64,000 bases of DNA, from assembly GCA_964036315.1 (NCBI GenBank), contig OZ038498.1, positions 5,004,778 to 5,068,777 on the forward strand. The letters are read 5' to 3'. This DNA is from Acanthosepion esculentum. Taxonomy: Eukaryota > Mollusca > Cephalopoda > Sepiida > Sepiidae. Under the pieces are notes generated by a model. The model was not told the DNA's origin. It saw only the letters and a program-made list of their open reading frames with translations, and did no database searches. The number at the start of each line of letters is the position of its first letter. Position 1 is the first letter of the stretch. Positions 23,061 through 36,589 of this stretch are shown piece by piece. The position numbers and the translations under genes are program-made.

Positions 23061-24478
23061 ATGATATTAATTTTGAGCAATAATAGGAATATTTGGTTAA
23101 AAGACCATTAAGCATTTATTTTCTTTTTGTGCTGATATAAAACTATTTTTGAGTAACTTGTAAATCTACTACAGAACAGAGAAGTTAGTCAAATAGACAA
23201 AAAAAATAAGGACAAAAATCTTTTAGTAAAGTGAAAGAAAATTGTGACAAAAAAAACAAAAAACAAAAAAAACAGACAAACAAACAAAATGAAATTAAAG
23301 TGGCTTAGTTTTGTCACTATTACAAAGGTGGCAAGATATTTAAGCAAATCTATACAAAAAAAGAAAAATAGATGCAGCTACAGAGACCATTCAGTACATA
23401 TTACTGAGATATAAAAAGAAATAAAAACAAAAATTACCAATTAAAAATAAATAAATAAAAATGTGTAAGAAATAAATTTACACCATAAAAAATTCATTGA
23501 ACTTGTTGAGAGCAGACATTTTAGATGCTAAAATAAAAATGCTTTTATAGTAGGGGCTTTTTTGATAAAAAAACATCACTTAAGAAAAAAAACAAAAACT
23601 TGTTTGAATTTTTAAAAAATAAACTAACTACAATCATTTGAGAAATCCAAACTAAATGGAAAAAAGTTTAATAATAATTTCATATTTTTACACGACTACT
23701 TGAAACCCACTCAATCCAACTGTGTACTTTTCCAAATCCACATTTTGTCCTGTGTCAATTATATAAATTCTTAAGTAGACAAAAGCAAGCAACAGGAGAG
23801 ATAAACCAGAGACATGATGTCTGGAAAGGCAATGTAGGCAGTGCCAAGCCTAAGCTTCTAAAGATTAATTATTAAATATAAAAAAGGAAAAAGAAAATTC
23901 TAATTCACCGTAAATTTGTAATGTTTAACTCAGTAAATGGTTTTCATCTTAGGCAGTATAGTTTTCTTGAACTTTTAATCTTCAGATGTTATATCTGGAT
24001 TCACAAGTCACATTTGATAATGAACCATAAAAGTAGAATTTTTCCCCCTTTATATAAAAGCCATAAGTGAAACTCTTGTAAATTTTTTTAAAAGTTCACA
24101 CACTCATGATCAAAGTATTACCTAAAGTTCTTTGCAAAATATTTTTTTTAAAAATATTTCCATATAGTGATAATGGTTTTGTTGACTATTTACTTTATAA
24201 AAATCAAGAGACTCTGCCTCAACTCTAATTATTTATGGTATGTGCTTGAAGTTAACAAATTACTCAATTATGATCTTCCCTTTTAATTATACAGACTAAA
24301 ACTAACATTTCCGATATCTAGGATCTAAAACATTAGCAGATCAGAAGATTTTTATTAATTTTTCAAATATTATTTGACACAAAAAAAAAAAAAAGCTTTC
24401 ATTTTTTTACCCTCAAAGAGATAATATTGAAGTTAAAGGCAAATACAAACATTATCCAGTTATGACAAATTTCAGATG

Positions 24479-24482
<4 letters not shown>

Positions 24483-24515
<33 letters not shown>
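24483..24515. repeat. (TA)n microsatellite
   Basis: About 16 uninterrupted TA units in intronic sequence. Confidence 0.95.
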
Positions 24516-24517
<2 letters not shown>

Positions 24518-24656
24518 AGAAATGTAGTCTTAAGATGTGCTATATTTATGGGATAAAGTGCTCAATATCAGAGATAGAGCATGTGTAAATATAAAAGTGA
24601 ACATAGAAGTCAATACTTAGAGGCAACAGGGTTTCATGCTAGATGCAATCATCAGG

Positions 24657-24690
<34 letters not shown>

Positions 24691-24691
24691 C
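24657..24691. repeat. Compound (CT)n(TA)n microsatellite
   Basis: A CT run passes directly into a TA run. The same compound arrangement recurs at 57510-57542. Confidence 0.95.
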
Positions 24692-25116
24692 TCCAAGTTT
24701 AGGATTGGTATATACAGAGTGAATTCCAATAACCAACAATTACTATTCTTTAAAGAGTGCTCAATACAGAGTAGAGCAGATATAATTATTTATTTGAATA
24801 TTACAACATAAATATGTTATAAAATCACATATTTTATTTTACTGATATATGAATCTGTTATGAAAATACTTTCAGTTATTAGAAATAACCACCAACCTGC
24901 AAATCATTAAGAAAATAAAAACATGTTAATTATTTCAACTCTAAAAGAATCAATATGGTGGTCCTGAAGGCAAACTAGTCTTCAATTAGATTTCAAAGTT
25001 TAGGAAAATTCTTCTTTTCAGCTGTATAAAATTCCCAGTAATAATACTAATTAAATAACAGTTTCAGGTTTAGTGCTTATCTACAGTCAGACTTTCTTGA
25101 AATATTCATACAAATT

Positions 25117-25120
<4 letters not shown>

Positions 25121-25158
<38 letters not shown>
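25121..25158. repeat. (TA)n microsatellite
   Basis: Long TA dinucleotide run bordered by AT-rich sequence. Confidence 0.95.
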
Positions 25159-25164
<6 letters not shown>

Positions 25165-25642
25165 AAAATCCCTAGTTGTTTAAAATTAATTAAAAAAAAT
25201 TAATGGCTAGCTAAAATCAATCATATAACATTTGTATGATTCCAAGTATAATTATTATAGTTTGTTATAAGAGCTAACAATTTTGGAGGTGGGCCTATTC
25301 CTAACCTTGCCTGACTGTATTTTGTTAGGCGAGGGTTCATTTTTGTCAGATGCTTATTATGCTCAATGTTAGTAGAGTTGTGCAATAAACGATGACAATA
25401 ATTAAAGCTTATAGATCGGGGGGGGGGATGTCCTGGATATTTGTAACAGTATTATTTCAAATTAACAAACTGCATATGGTGATCAAACAAGAGCTCTTCA
25501 TTAGCTTTCATGTCTACAACAGCCAAATGCCGGATTGCAGAGTACCATTAATACTCAAAAATACATTTTATGGCAGCTCCAGACAAATCCTTTTTTTTTA
25601 CCATAAACCCAAAATTAAAAGGTTGTAGTTGTTAGTAGCAGA

Positions 25643-26837
25643 TTGGGTTGCCTGGAAAGTTCCTACCAATTTTTAAGGGAAATTAAAATACAAAACAAAA
25701 TTATGCCATTAAATATTTATTCAACTAAATATGAACCTTTTCATTACACAGCCTTTCTCCATTTTTCCTTCAACTTAAAGATCCCATCTCCCTAGAATTT
25801 CAGTGGTTTCTTGGCAAAGTACACATTAAGGAGTTCTTTTTATGTCATTCAAAGAATTAAAATTTTTACCATTGAGAATATTATGCAAGGACCTGAATAA
25901 ATGAAAATCCAAAGGAGCAATGTTTGGTGAAGATGGCAGGTGAGGTAATGCATCCCAGCCAAACTGCAACAATTTTTGCCTGATCACCAAATAAATGTGA
26001 GGTCTGGCACCATCCTGATGGAAAACAACACCTTTCCTGTTTGCCAGTTCTGGGCATTTCCCTTGAATTTCTGCCTTTAATTCATCCAGTTGCAAGCAGT
26101 ACTTTTCAGATCAATTGACTGGTTATTTGGCAGAAACTCAGAGTACAGGATTCCTTTCCAATCCCACCAGATGCACAGCATGACTTTCTTAGGATGAAGA
26201 CCTGCTTTTGAGGTGGCTAAAATTGGATCACCTCATTTACCTCAGGAGCTTTTTAGCTGAACAGTGTTGCAAATTATCCATTTCTCATCATGTTATAATT
26301 TGCTTGAAAAAGGGTGCATTTTCATTGCATTTATACACCAAATCACAGATGAAATGCAATCCATCCAAAAGATTTTTTTCACTCAGATTATGTGGTACTC
26401 AAACATCATAGCAAATTAGAGTACCTAAGCGTCACTCTAAGTGCTCATGGATGGTGGATATTGATAAATTTAGTGTTTCTGCCAATTATTGCATTGTGTA
26501 ATGCAGGTAATTCTCAATCAATGTTTTGTTTTGGCCATCTGTAATGAGTGGGTGGGTGGATCTGCCCAAGTGGAGACACACACACATGCATGTACAAAAA
26601 AAACAAAAAAAAAAAAACAAAAACATCAAGTGTCTAAAATGCACCCTATAATCTTGCAATTTCATAGGGATGCACAATTGACACGAATTAAGTAATCTTA
26701 AAATTTCTTTCTCAAGATAGTTTGAAGCGTGCTCTAATCAAAAATGTAAGCATATTATATCTCTCGATAAATTGGACATGTTCTCACATTGGAACATCAA
26801 TGACTAAAAATCGGCATGAACTTTCCGGACAACTCAC
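25643..26837 (-). mobile_element. mariner (irritans-type) transposon relic with both ends
   Basis: The left end TTGGGTTGCCTGGAAAGTTC and the right end (minus strand, GTGAGTTGTCCGGAAAGTTC) are diverged inverted repeats of the TTGTCCGGAAAGTTC type known from irritans-like mariners. A TA follows the right end at 26838-26839 and the left TA seems mutated to GA. The minus-strand transposase relic reads GLHPKKVMLCIWWDWKG, then YSEFLPNNQSID, then (26095-25826) LDELKAEIQGKCPELANRKG, VVFHQDGARPH and SSPNIAPLDFHLFRSL with NGKNFNSL. The second and third catalytic aspartates (HQD and APLD) survive, but the N-terminal half is heavily decayed and stops are present. It is an old, inactive copy. Confidence 0.9.
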
Positions 26838-26869
26838 TAGAAATACCATTAAAATGTTTAGAAAATAAA

Positions 26870-27420
26870 CTCAACATTTAAAAAAAAAAAAAAAAAAAGT
26901 TTTAAAAATGGGTAAATAGAAAACCAAATTAGAACTTTTTTATTTAAATATTTCAGTAAAATCCTTCTGAATAATTTTATTATGGAAATTGTCTCATTAA
27001 TTAATTTTCAGTTTAGAGTGACTTTTATCATACTTTAAGAATGCTACTTTATGCATTCATTTTTCTACATAACGAATATTAGAACATTACAACTATTCAC
27101 AATGAAAATATACAATTACTTGCCTCATATGATGATTACATTTTCCATCTTTATTATTTTTTCATTCATGATAAGCAGAAAACATAACACGTATGTTGTT
27201 AATTCGAGTTTTCTAACCCCAAAATTTACAGAAGAAAAATGTAATTTTCTTGCTTTGTTTATTAATGCCAAATGGGTTCTTTGAATTATTAAAAACTGTT
27301 GGTGAGAAATGAGATTTTTTTTTTATTTTTAGAAAATAGTTGCATAAATAGTTGGATAAATATAATAGGATGCTAATTAAAAATTTTGCATTGTTTTTAA
27401 ATTGCTGATAGGTTTGAATA
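26870..27420 (+). repeat. Dispersed repeat R1, copy c
   Basis: TCTGAATAATTTTATTATGG, TCATACTTTAAGAATG, TTTATGCATTCATTTTTCTA, TGGTGAGAAATGAGATT and GATGCTAATTAAAAATTTTGCAT follow the R1 order of the copies at 22 kb and 4.8 kb. The 5' edge is a poly(A) run (26879-26898) directly after the mariner relic. The R2 block is absent. Noncoding. Confidence 0.5.
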
Positions 27421-28084
27421 GATTCCTTTGTAATTACACTGAAATTATTTCATGAATGGCTTAAATAGAAAACAGAAAAGACTGTTTATAGGCACAAGAT
27501 TCAAATCATTTACAAGAGAATGCATCCAGGCAGACATTTTATTGATATTATCATTTAACAAATATTTGCTCATATTGGGAGGTGGTATATGACTTGGAAT
27601 GGAGAAAATGCTGGTCCTGCAAAGAATTCACACTTATGGTTAAAAGAGAGAGAACAAAACTTTTGCTTTCACTGGTAGGTTGTTAATAATTGTAAATACC
27701 TAGTTATATATTACAAAACAAAATGGTTATAGTGTTAGATAAATAAATAAATCTCCTCTCCTGTAAACATTTTGCAATTGAAAAATCTTATTTTTTGGCA
27801 TCAACACTTTACATGTCATATAGCACCAAATAGGTATGTTCCTTAAAATAGCGAAAGATATATAGAGCTGGACTACATGGTGTCTAATGAATGCATTTAA
27901 TCTTATTTCACCATTGAAGTGTGTATTATTAGTAACAGGCACAATAAAACTTTTAAAGAAAGAAAGGTGAATTTACAATCCTCAAGAACTTCTTGCTCTT
28001 TCCTGTATTTTAATACAACCACACACCGTAAGCTTCTATCCCACGGCTGATCCAAAAACAAAAGCAAGTGACAAGGATGGTAAC

Positions 28085-28690
28085 TCCACACAATCAAGAG
28101 GATTATTGCATCAAATCACACCCCCAATTCAACACTTGTGCCACAGTATACAGCATCCATCTGCTTCTGCAATAAGGATTAACAATTACTGCATCACACC
28201 TGTGTCAGAAAAAAATTGCAATAGAGGCTGTGTCACCTGATTATACAAGTCAGTTCCAGCTCTTTCAGGTAGATGGTTGAGTTCTGATTGAAGGAAATTG
28301 CCTGCCATCACTGTTGTGAAAGCTGATGGCAGCTTTGTAAGTGTGAGGTTCTCTTCAGGTTCACAAGTATTGTGAAACTAGAATATCTTGAATGACAGAA
28401 TATATCTTGTTGCAGATCATTTGTACACCTGCCCCATTTTCTGATTTATGCAGTCCTCCAATCATGTTTGGAGGACATTAAATTGATCCAAGAACACTTA
28501 CTTCCAAATATTCTACTGGCCTCTTACTTAATCCCCAGTCAACACATATGAGACATATTATAGACCTCACTGAAATCCTTAAAACCACACTAAACAAACA
28601 CAACCGAGTTATAGACAGCCCTGGAGCATGACTGGATAGCTATACTTAACCAATAAACTCCATGCAATATCATGCACTTAGGATTATTCA
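28085..28690. other. Unclassified, less AT-rich segment in the intron
   Basis: The segment differs in composition from surrounding intron and looks like an old mobile element, but no reverse transcriptase, integrase or transposase motif could be read on either strand. It contains a hairpin with 9-bp arms (GTCCTCCAA / TTGGAGGAC) at 28452-28475. Confidence 0.3.
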
Positions 28691-30404
28691 GATGAAGGCA
28701 TATGATTAAAAAACCATCTGTAATTTATTAAAAATTCAGTTTAAAGTTATTTCTAGTTATTTATTAAACTTTATAATTTGTTTCTAATGGAAGTTACATG
28801 TAAATTTAATTTTAGTTAAATATTTAAGTCTGTCCCAAGTTAAAAAAAAAAATCTAACATTTGATTAGGATAGATCTATTAACCAGAATTTCCCTTTGAT
28901 AAAAATAAAACTTTTTTTTAGACATCTGCAGTAAAAAAAAATTAACAAAATAATATTCTCATTCACTCAGCCATTTATAAAAAATGAAATAATTTGAAAG
29001 AAATATATTCATTATTCCACAAATTTTTACATAAATTATTTTCAATTTTTTTTAATACAATATTTTAGCAAATGTGTTCTTCAGATGTTTGTTAAGTCTG
29101 TTGGTACTTAAAAAGTTACATTCTCATCAAAATAAAAACATCGAAATGACAAATAATTTCATTTTTGGTCTTAAATTGACTTCTGATATTTTAAACCAAA
29201 ACTTGACAGTTGTAGCTTCTCATATAAATCTCAGTCAAAAGATTAATTCTTTGCTGTTGTACTTGACACTTATGACCATATTGTGGTGGTCTTGTTGAGT
29301 AAAACACAAAAATAATTTCAAACAATATCTAAAATATTGTCATTTCAAAAACTTTGTATTCTCATCTTTTATTTGTAAATACAAATTGAGGCAGCAGCAA
29401 ACTAGAAAAGAGGATATGACATCAGAACTGCCAACTCAATGGAGAAGAGCTAAAGAATGAAATGCGTTAAAAATATAAAGATAAGAAATTAAAATTATAT
29501 TAGGAGGAGAGAAAACTAAATCTCGGAATTTCAGGAAATAGTTACTCTACATCTCACATTAACCATTTTTAATTTCTCGTAATTTTTATAAAATTAATGA
29601 AGAAATCCATGGAAATATTTGCATTGTTAATGTGCCACATATTTTACAAATTATTGTAGATAACATGGCATTTTTATAATGTAGCAATAGTTTTATGAAT
29701 TTTATTGGATTTCTCAATTTTCACCTTATGAGTCAGATTACTAAAATTTCAAGAAACATTTATGTTGTAATTAAAAATTATAATAGCAAAAGATGCACAA
29801 AATTTAGCAAATGTTTAAGATTTATAAGCTATAAAGACAAAATATTAATATGAAAGGTCTGCGCCATATTCTAAAGCTAGTGAATTTTGTAAACTGTTGT
29901 ATTTTTTAAAATTTTAAAACAGATTGTACAGCAACCAGTATATAATGCCAAAGTTTATCTTTGGTGATAAATTGCTGTCTACTTTCCTTCCTATTCAGAA
30001 CACTCCCCAAAGTTTTCATTCAGGTTACAAATTGGCAAAGAAACAGGCTATATCATCAAACAAGCATCTTTGAAATCCAATTTATTCAGATACTCATTAA
30101 TCTTCTTCATCAAATATGCACATTATTGTGCATAAAAATCATTCACTTTCTAAAAGTGTTTGGTCTCTTGAAGCTCTGCTCTACTTGTGCCTTCAAAATA
30201 ATATAAACTATAATTTAAAACCATCTGGAAATTACTAAAGGACTCACCATCCATAATCTCAGATCAAAAAATTGCATAATCTTTGCTTTGTCAATGTCAC
30301 AACCTGTGAGAGAGAGGTTTTCAGCAATAGTCACCCAGATTTTGTTCCATTCAGTGAAAAGAACAGTTGAAAATTTTTGTTGCCTATTTCATTCAATTTT
30401 GTTT

Positions 30405-30668
<264 letters not shown>

Positions 30669-31150
30669 AATGCCTAAAAATATTGTGGCTTGATAATTGG
30701 CATAGACTGATAAGATAAAGTTATCAATTTGCCATTATCAGAGTTGTCCAGGATCTTCAAACTTCGTTACAGTTCAGTGGTACCGGCCAATCTTTATTAA
30801 ACATTTATCTTTATTCATCAAACCATTAGAGCATGCTTCAATCTCACAATGTGTGACCATTAAGTTGAAATTTCAATAGTAAGGACATTTGATACAAGAA
30901 GCTGGCATTTTGTTTACATCTGCACAGAACACATTGATTTTCATTCTAACTGCTGATGTTGGCATTGTTCAGCAAATAAATCTTTACTTTTCAATAAGTA
31001 TTTATTTTATAGAATCAATAAATCATTAAGTAGATAACGTGAGACACAGTGTATATACAACTTAGTAAAACTAAGTAAGTACTTGAGTATGTAAGGTGCA
31101 TGAAATTATTTAGAAGACAAATAATCCACAAGAGTCACATTGAATATTGA

Positions 31151-31173
31151 CATATATATATATATATATATAT
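31151..31173. repeat. (TA)n microsatellite
   Basis: Short uninterrupted TA run in the intron. Confidence 0.9.
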
Positions 31174-33017
31174 AAAAATACTTAAAACAACTTATAATAA
31201 TCAGGTAAGAGGTCCGTTGAGTGAAAACCATAAGTAATAGATATTAAATTACAAAACAATAGATTAAGAAAATAAAAAGAATTTCTACTAGTCATATAAA
31301 AAAAGCAGTAAGAAAATACTAGGCTTAAAGCTTCTTTAATATATAATTTCCAGTTGCAGTGATAATTTAGAATCAACTACAAAATAGAATGAAAAAAATG
31401 AAAAAAAAAAGAAAAAAAGAAAATGTGACAAAAGTCATTAAGGTCTTTAGCAAATCGTGTACTCAAAATTTTATTATCATAAAAAAAAGAAAAAAAAAAA
31501 AAGAAATTAATCTTATGAAATTGCTAAATTTTATCCCAAAGCAAGTCTAGATAGGGGAAAAATATCAAGATAAAAGTTTGTTATATTTTTTTTTTTTTAA
31601 CAACAATTAGACTACATATGAACTGCAAATATTAATTTTAACAAGCACATGTCATACAATAAGGTAGAAGTTTCCCCCAAAAAGTTATAAGATGTTCAAC
31701 AACAATACTAATCAAGAAATGCATTTTGTAAAAAATATAACTACTTAAAAAAAAAAAAAAAAAAAAAAAATGACGAGCTCTTAAGAGTGTCCGCAATTTG
31801 TGATTTGCATAAAATACTGGAAACTGAATTTTATGAATAATTACCAGAGATCGTTTTTTTTTTTTATTTAAAAATTTAAAAAAAAAATCTTTACTCAAAG
31901 TAACAAATGCCTGCAATAATGTCCATGATATATCAAATGCAAACCATACAAGAAAGGTTTAATTAGCTTAACTTCCCATTTTAAAAATGTCAGAATTATG
32001 CTAAAATTCATAGAATAGAATGCTTGCTTTGCAAGGAAGATAACACTTTGAAAAAAAAAAAACAAAAAAAACTGGAAGTTTGTAAAAATTGTTAGAGAGA
32101 GGGAGTGAGTGGAAAAGAGAAAGCAAATTATGAGTTCACAGGTGTCAAGAGATGAGCTTTATTATACTTCCTAAAGAATATCTTACCCCCTTTATTTATG
32201 AAGGAAAATTTGTATATTTTTAATTGAATGGATAAAGCTAATAAATGCCCAATGCAATAGTAAAACAGAAAAGACAGCCATAAGGGATCTGAGTATAAAT
32301 TCAGTAACCATGACTTTTTCTCTTTACATAAAACAAAACAAAACAAAAAAACAAGACACTTGAGAATTAATTTAAGGACAAAATAGTGAACAGATATTTC
32401 TTGAAGACATAGCAATGTCAGGATACAAATTTGGATAAGTCAATCAAAATCATTCACACTTAATAATTTTAATATTATGCCTGTTACTTAATGTCTAATT
32501 AAGTTTCATTAACATTTTTTAAATTTATATTCAAAAATTGTTAATGTTTTAACACTAACAAAATGAATACTTTATTATCTAATAAATCTTTTTCTTTTGG
32601 CTGAAGAGCAGCATTTAGATTCATATCGTCCACATTCTGAAGGGACATGACACATAGAAGATCATTAAGGGAAATAATAGTAATGCAACAGTTACCAAAA
32701 TATATGTAATAAACGTGTTTCATTTTATGTCCACAAAAAAAAAAAAAAGAGAAAAGGATGTTTTCATTGGGAAAATCATTAACAAAAACTAAACAAGTAG
32801 ATGTTTGCTTGAATACTTGTAAATGTTATTAAATGTAATTATGTTGTATAAAAATGCATGAAAGTTTTACAGATTTGGAAATAAAGAAAAATTAACAAGG
32901 CATAAAACATTTTGATCAATGTACAGAAAAAGTAAATCCTCCCCACAGTGTGGAATCAAACTTTCACTTTTTTTAAATGTAAATTAAGCTCCATCCATAT
33001 TTCCGAGTTGAGGTATT

Positions 33018-33420
33018 GTAATTATTTACATTATTTGGACTTTTGTCTACATGTTTATTACCATATTCAAATCATTTTGGCTGTTGTACAATCTGGCCTT
33101 CTTCAGGTGATTGGAATTTTGAACTAAACCCTTTATTTCATCCACCAGAGTAGATTGTTCTAGTTCAACGTGAAATGCTTCTTGCGGATGTCCCTTTAAT
33201 TTAACTCTCCAAGTATTTGTTCACCACTGCAGTAGCCAGGTATTGAACTCAAAACTCTTTTGGGCCAAGTCACTGGATCCAACCAACACTTATCTATTGC
33301 CCAGTAAGTCCAGTTCAAAATTCCAATCAGCTGACGAAGGCTGGAGCGTACAACAGCTGAAACATTGTGAATATGGTAATAAAGATGAGGACAACAGTAT
33401 GAACAATGTAAATAATGTAA
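33018..33420. mobile_element. Fold-back element, full-length diverged copy with tRNA-like centre
   Basis: Left arm 33018-33130 and right arm 33325-33420 are imperfect inverted repeats. Outer parts are TTACATTATTTGGAC...ATTACCATATT and AATATGGTAATAAAGATGAG...AATGTAA. Both arms carry the GAAGG..GG...GAAAC.TTGTGA hairpin motif (right arm CTGACGAAGGCTGGAGCG). The centre, read on the minus strand, contains GATCCAGTGACTTGG and GAGTTCAATACC, similar to tRNA A- and B-box order. It belongs to the same family as 19516-19707, which lacks the centre. Confidence 0.65.
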
Positions 33421-34199
33421 GTAAATTAAGTTCTACTTATCAAATACCATAATCTGGTCCTAATAACAGTTACCAATTTTTTTAACATTCCAAATATTTG
33501 TATAACAGCATAAATATCCTTGCGATATCTTTTATAAATATGCTAAAATGTGATATACAATGAATTAAAAATACTTTTCAAAAGTAAAATCATGAAAACA
33601 GGCTGATAAACATTTTTTTTTGTTTTGTTTTATCATTAAGGTACCACTGAGATTGTTTTAGGAAAACCTTTGCTTTGGTCTGAGATTAGTTTCTTTTTCT
33701 GGAGAGAATTTGTAGCACAACCTGGAGTCCTATACTCAAAGCATAAATAGCATTTCTACAAAACTTAGCAATTGTGTTATACATTGGACAAATTTCAGTG
33801 ACCTTTTCAATCCTTGAAAAGAAAAACTAAACTGTTAAAATATTGAAAAGAAAAGAAAAGAAAAAGGATAGTTTTAATGTTACAAAATTAAAAGGAAAAG
33901 AAAAACCATTTACATATAAAATACCAAAGATTTACATGCTCTACCCAGACCATGAATCAGTTCAGATACAAGAATATGAAACTATGCAATATTTCTGCTA
34001 TAAAATATATAATCATCAGTAATATTTATTTAAAGCATTAAGAATGGAACTCAGTACCTCATACATTCTGATGCAATTGTGAAAAATCATTGAATAATCC
34101 TTCTGGGATAAAATATTATACAAGTTATTTTCAGTTAAAAAATAAAAAAATTGATTGTGACAATAGCAACAGCAAGGGAAAAAAATTAACATAGCTTTC

Positions 34200-34601
34200 C
34201 TGGAGTGTACCACAAAGATATACGATGGGGTTCTGAAAGGTTCTCTGCTTGCCCAAATCCCCTAGATATGACCAAACATGAAATTCATTTTTTGAATCCC
34301 TTCCTGGCTGAGCTGAGAACTCTTCAGCAACTCCTGGTAATAATAAGCAAACTAAGAAAGAGATAGGCTTGAAGCAATTCGAGGAAAGCATTTCCCAGTA
34401 AATTAGCAAATTAGAAGATTGAGTCAGGACAGAAGAGCCAAAGACAACAATAAGAAATCTGCTACGGTCTGTTTATCATAGATATGGGGGTGGGGGCACA
34501 TCTGAAAGAAATTAAAGATCAGACCAGCTGCCCACTAAAGGTAAGGGTGGATGAACACTGAAAGGCTGTATTCTGTGGAGAGATATTGAAAACAGACATG
34601 G

Positions 34602-34638
<37 letters not shown>

Positions 34639-35520
34639 TATATATATATATGGAGGGAAAAGGGTGGTCATCAAACTCTGTGGAAAGAAATCAAAATAGA
34701 CCAACACAGGAGGATAAGATGACCAAAAGAATCAGTGCAGATGTTAGGCCCTGACAACCTCCTCAGTAAACCTAGCATAGAAATAGATACCAAGAGCCTC
34801 TCATTAAGAAATAAAGGACACTTGAAAAAATTCTGCCACCTCAGTCTGGGCACTCATACAGTTCCACCACCTGAATAGAGACATCAGATTTAAAATCAAA
34901 ATTACACCATGGCCTTGAGGATTAAAGCATTATCACTATCGCATGTATCATCGTAAACACTCCAGGTAAATTGATGGATCACACACGGCAAGGTCAATTG
35001 CTAACAGGTATCCAGTTGCTCCCTGTTTGAGCTGACATGTCTCATTATCCATAAGGAATTTTTCAATAATTTTCCCTGTTTTGTTTGTTTCCTTGGTTTC
35101 CCAGGTGGTATGGTGGCTATTAACCTACCCTAGGTGAAGGATGATTTGGGTATTTGTTTTATCAGATCTTCCAACTTGCCTTGTTCTATCAGGTCATTCA
35201 GAGGCATATACAAAGAGCATATACTGACTGCTCTGTGCAAAGAATCTCTCACAACAGCTGCTTGTAATTATGTTTTTAGTTCAATTTTTCTCAGGGATAA
35301 ATCATTTTTTATTAAGATGGTTATGCCTCGAGAGATTCTGACATCAGATTTGTGAATATGACTAGACTCTTTATAGTTTTTAAATATTATCTAGTAACAT
35401 TATGTTATTTTAGTAATGTTTCCTGAATACAAATAATTGCAGGATCTAGTTTAGTAATTAATTGAAAGTTTGCTTTAGTCCATGTCAGTTCCAGTGTAGT
35501 ATTTTATACCCAATGTTTCA
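34200..35520 (-). mobile_element. Jockey-like LINE relic: endonuclease domain and downstream part
   Basis: The minus strand carries a decayed apurinic-type endonuclease of jockey-clade LINEs. Around 35500-35430 frames read WTKANF, LITKLDPAIICIQETLLK, the usual N-terminal endonuclease motif (LDPAIICIQET). At 35340-35050 they read GITILIKNDLSLRKIEL, VVRDSLHRAVSICSLYMPL and LIEQGKLEDLIKQIPKS, and then a WSVYDDTCDSD-like segment near 34945. These match the order of LINE ORF2 endonuclease blocks. Frameshifts and stops abound, so it is dead. Bases 34900-34200 probably continue the element, with a (TA)n insertion at 34604-34651, but no reverse transcriptase is legible there. Confidence 0.7.
34604..34651. 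repeat. (TA)n microsatellite
   Basis: TA repeat with one GA interruption, inside the LINE relic. Confidence 0.95.
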
Positions 35521-35744
35521 TATTGTTTTATTTGAGTTTTATACTTTTAAATGTTTTCTATTTTGTTTGGAACTTTTTGGCGGCATACCATCCATTCTCT
35601 CTAGTACCCCGAATTTATTTTTTGTGGGTGTCAAGTATTTTTTTTATTTATTGATTGGTCATATTTGGGGGAGACCTTCCAGAGAGGTCTATTTTTAAGA
35701 TTTGGTGGCCATATTGGTGATCTTTCTGATTTTTGTCTACTGCT

Positions 35745-36045
35745 GTTTACTTTACACTATTGTCCCCATCTTTATTACAACATTTCGGCTGTTGCACGCT
35801 CCGGCCTTCTTCAGGTGGTTAAGAATATTGAACTAAACGCTTTATTTCGCTCGCTGGGGTAGACTGTTCTAGTTCCATGTGCCATGTCTAAGGGATGTCA
35901 GTTATCAGTTATTTCCTGTTAATTCCCCTCTCCAAGTTCTCCACCACCTTAACCAGCTATTGAATTCATACTCTTTGGGTCCTGTCACTGGATCTAACAG
36001 GACACATGGCACAGTGAGCGAAATAAAGGGTGGAACACAGGAAAG
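35745..36045. mobile_element. Fold-back element copy, right arm truncated
   Basis: The left arm reads TTACACTATTGTCCCCATC, TTATTACAACATTTCGGC and CACGCTCCGGCCTTCTTCAG, the complement of the family hairpin motif. It continues through TTGAACTAAACGCTTTATTTCGCTC and a centre with (minus strand) TAGATCCAGTGACAGGACCC and GAATTCAATAGC. The right arm stops soon after GAGCGAAATAAAGGG at about 36029, without the second hairpin motif. Confidence 0.65.
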
Positions 36046-36589
36046 TAGTTTTTCTGTACACTTTTTACGGAAATAGCAATAGAGCAGTGAGAGGCTTGCA
36101 ATGTTTCATCTATGGCTAAAGGGCTGTAGGGTGGAAAATAATTCATCACCCACAAGAACACCAAGAGACTTTTGGACTCTATTGAAACTGAGAAACTTCT
36201 ACCCATATATGGCAGCAGTACTCCCTTTTCAGCCCAATCTGGCGCTTGTAAAGATAGAAGATGGCTACTTACTGGAGTACTACAGGAAATGGATTGTATG
36301 TAGGAGTTCCACTTGAGGTATGGACCGAGTTTAAATCCCAATAGGTACCTGAGAGAACACTCATTCATCACAATATGGGGAAATTCAGTGTCCACTTGGT
36401 AATGATGGAATGTCACTAGTTTGGTTTCCTGAAGAAGTATATTGAAAACTACTTATTCCTGCTGATCTTTATAAAATAAATGTTAAGTTCCTGTTTTGTT
36501 AGACAAACTTGCCAGAATGGTAAACCAATATTTCCATGTGTGTATGCCTTAGATATCAATATTTTCATCTGCTTTCTTCATGGAAATCT

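Noticed and set aside
36101..36416. 140-aa minus-strand open frame (35994-36416) as a host gene
   Set aside because: It overlaps the end of a fold-back copy, has no recognisable motif or splice structure, and lies in transposon-rich intron.
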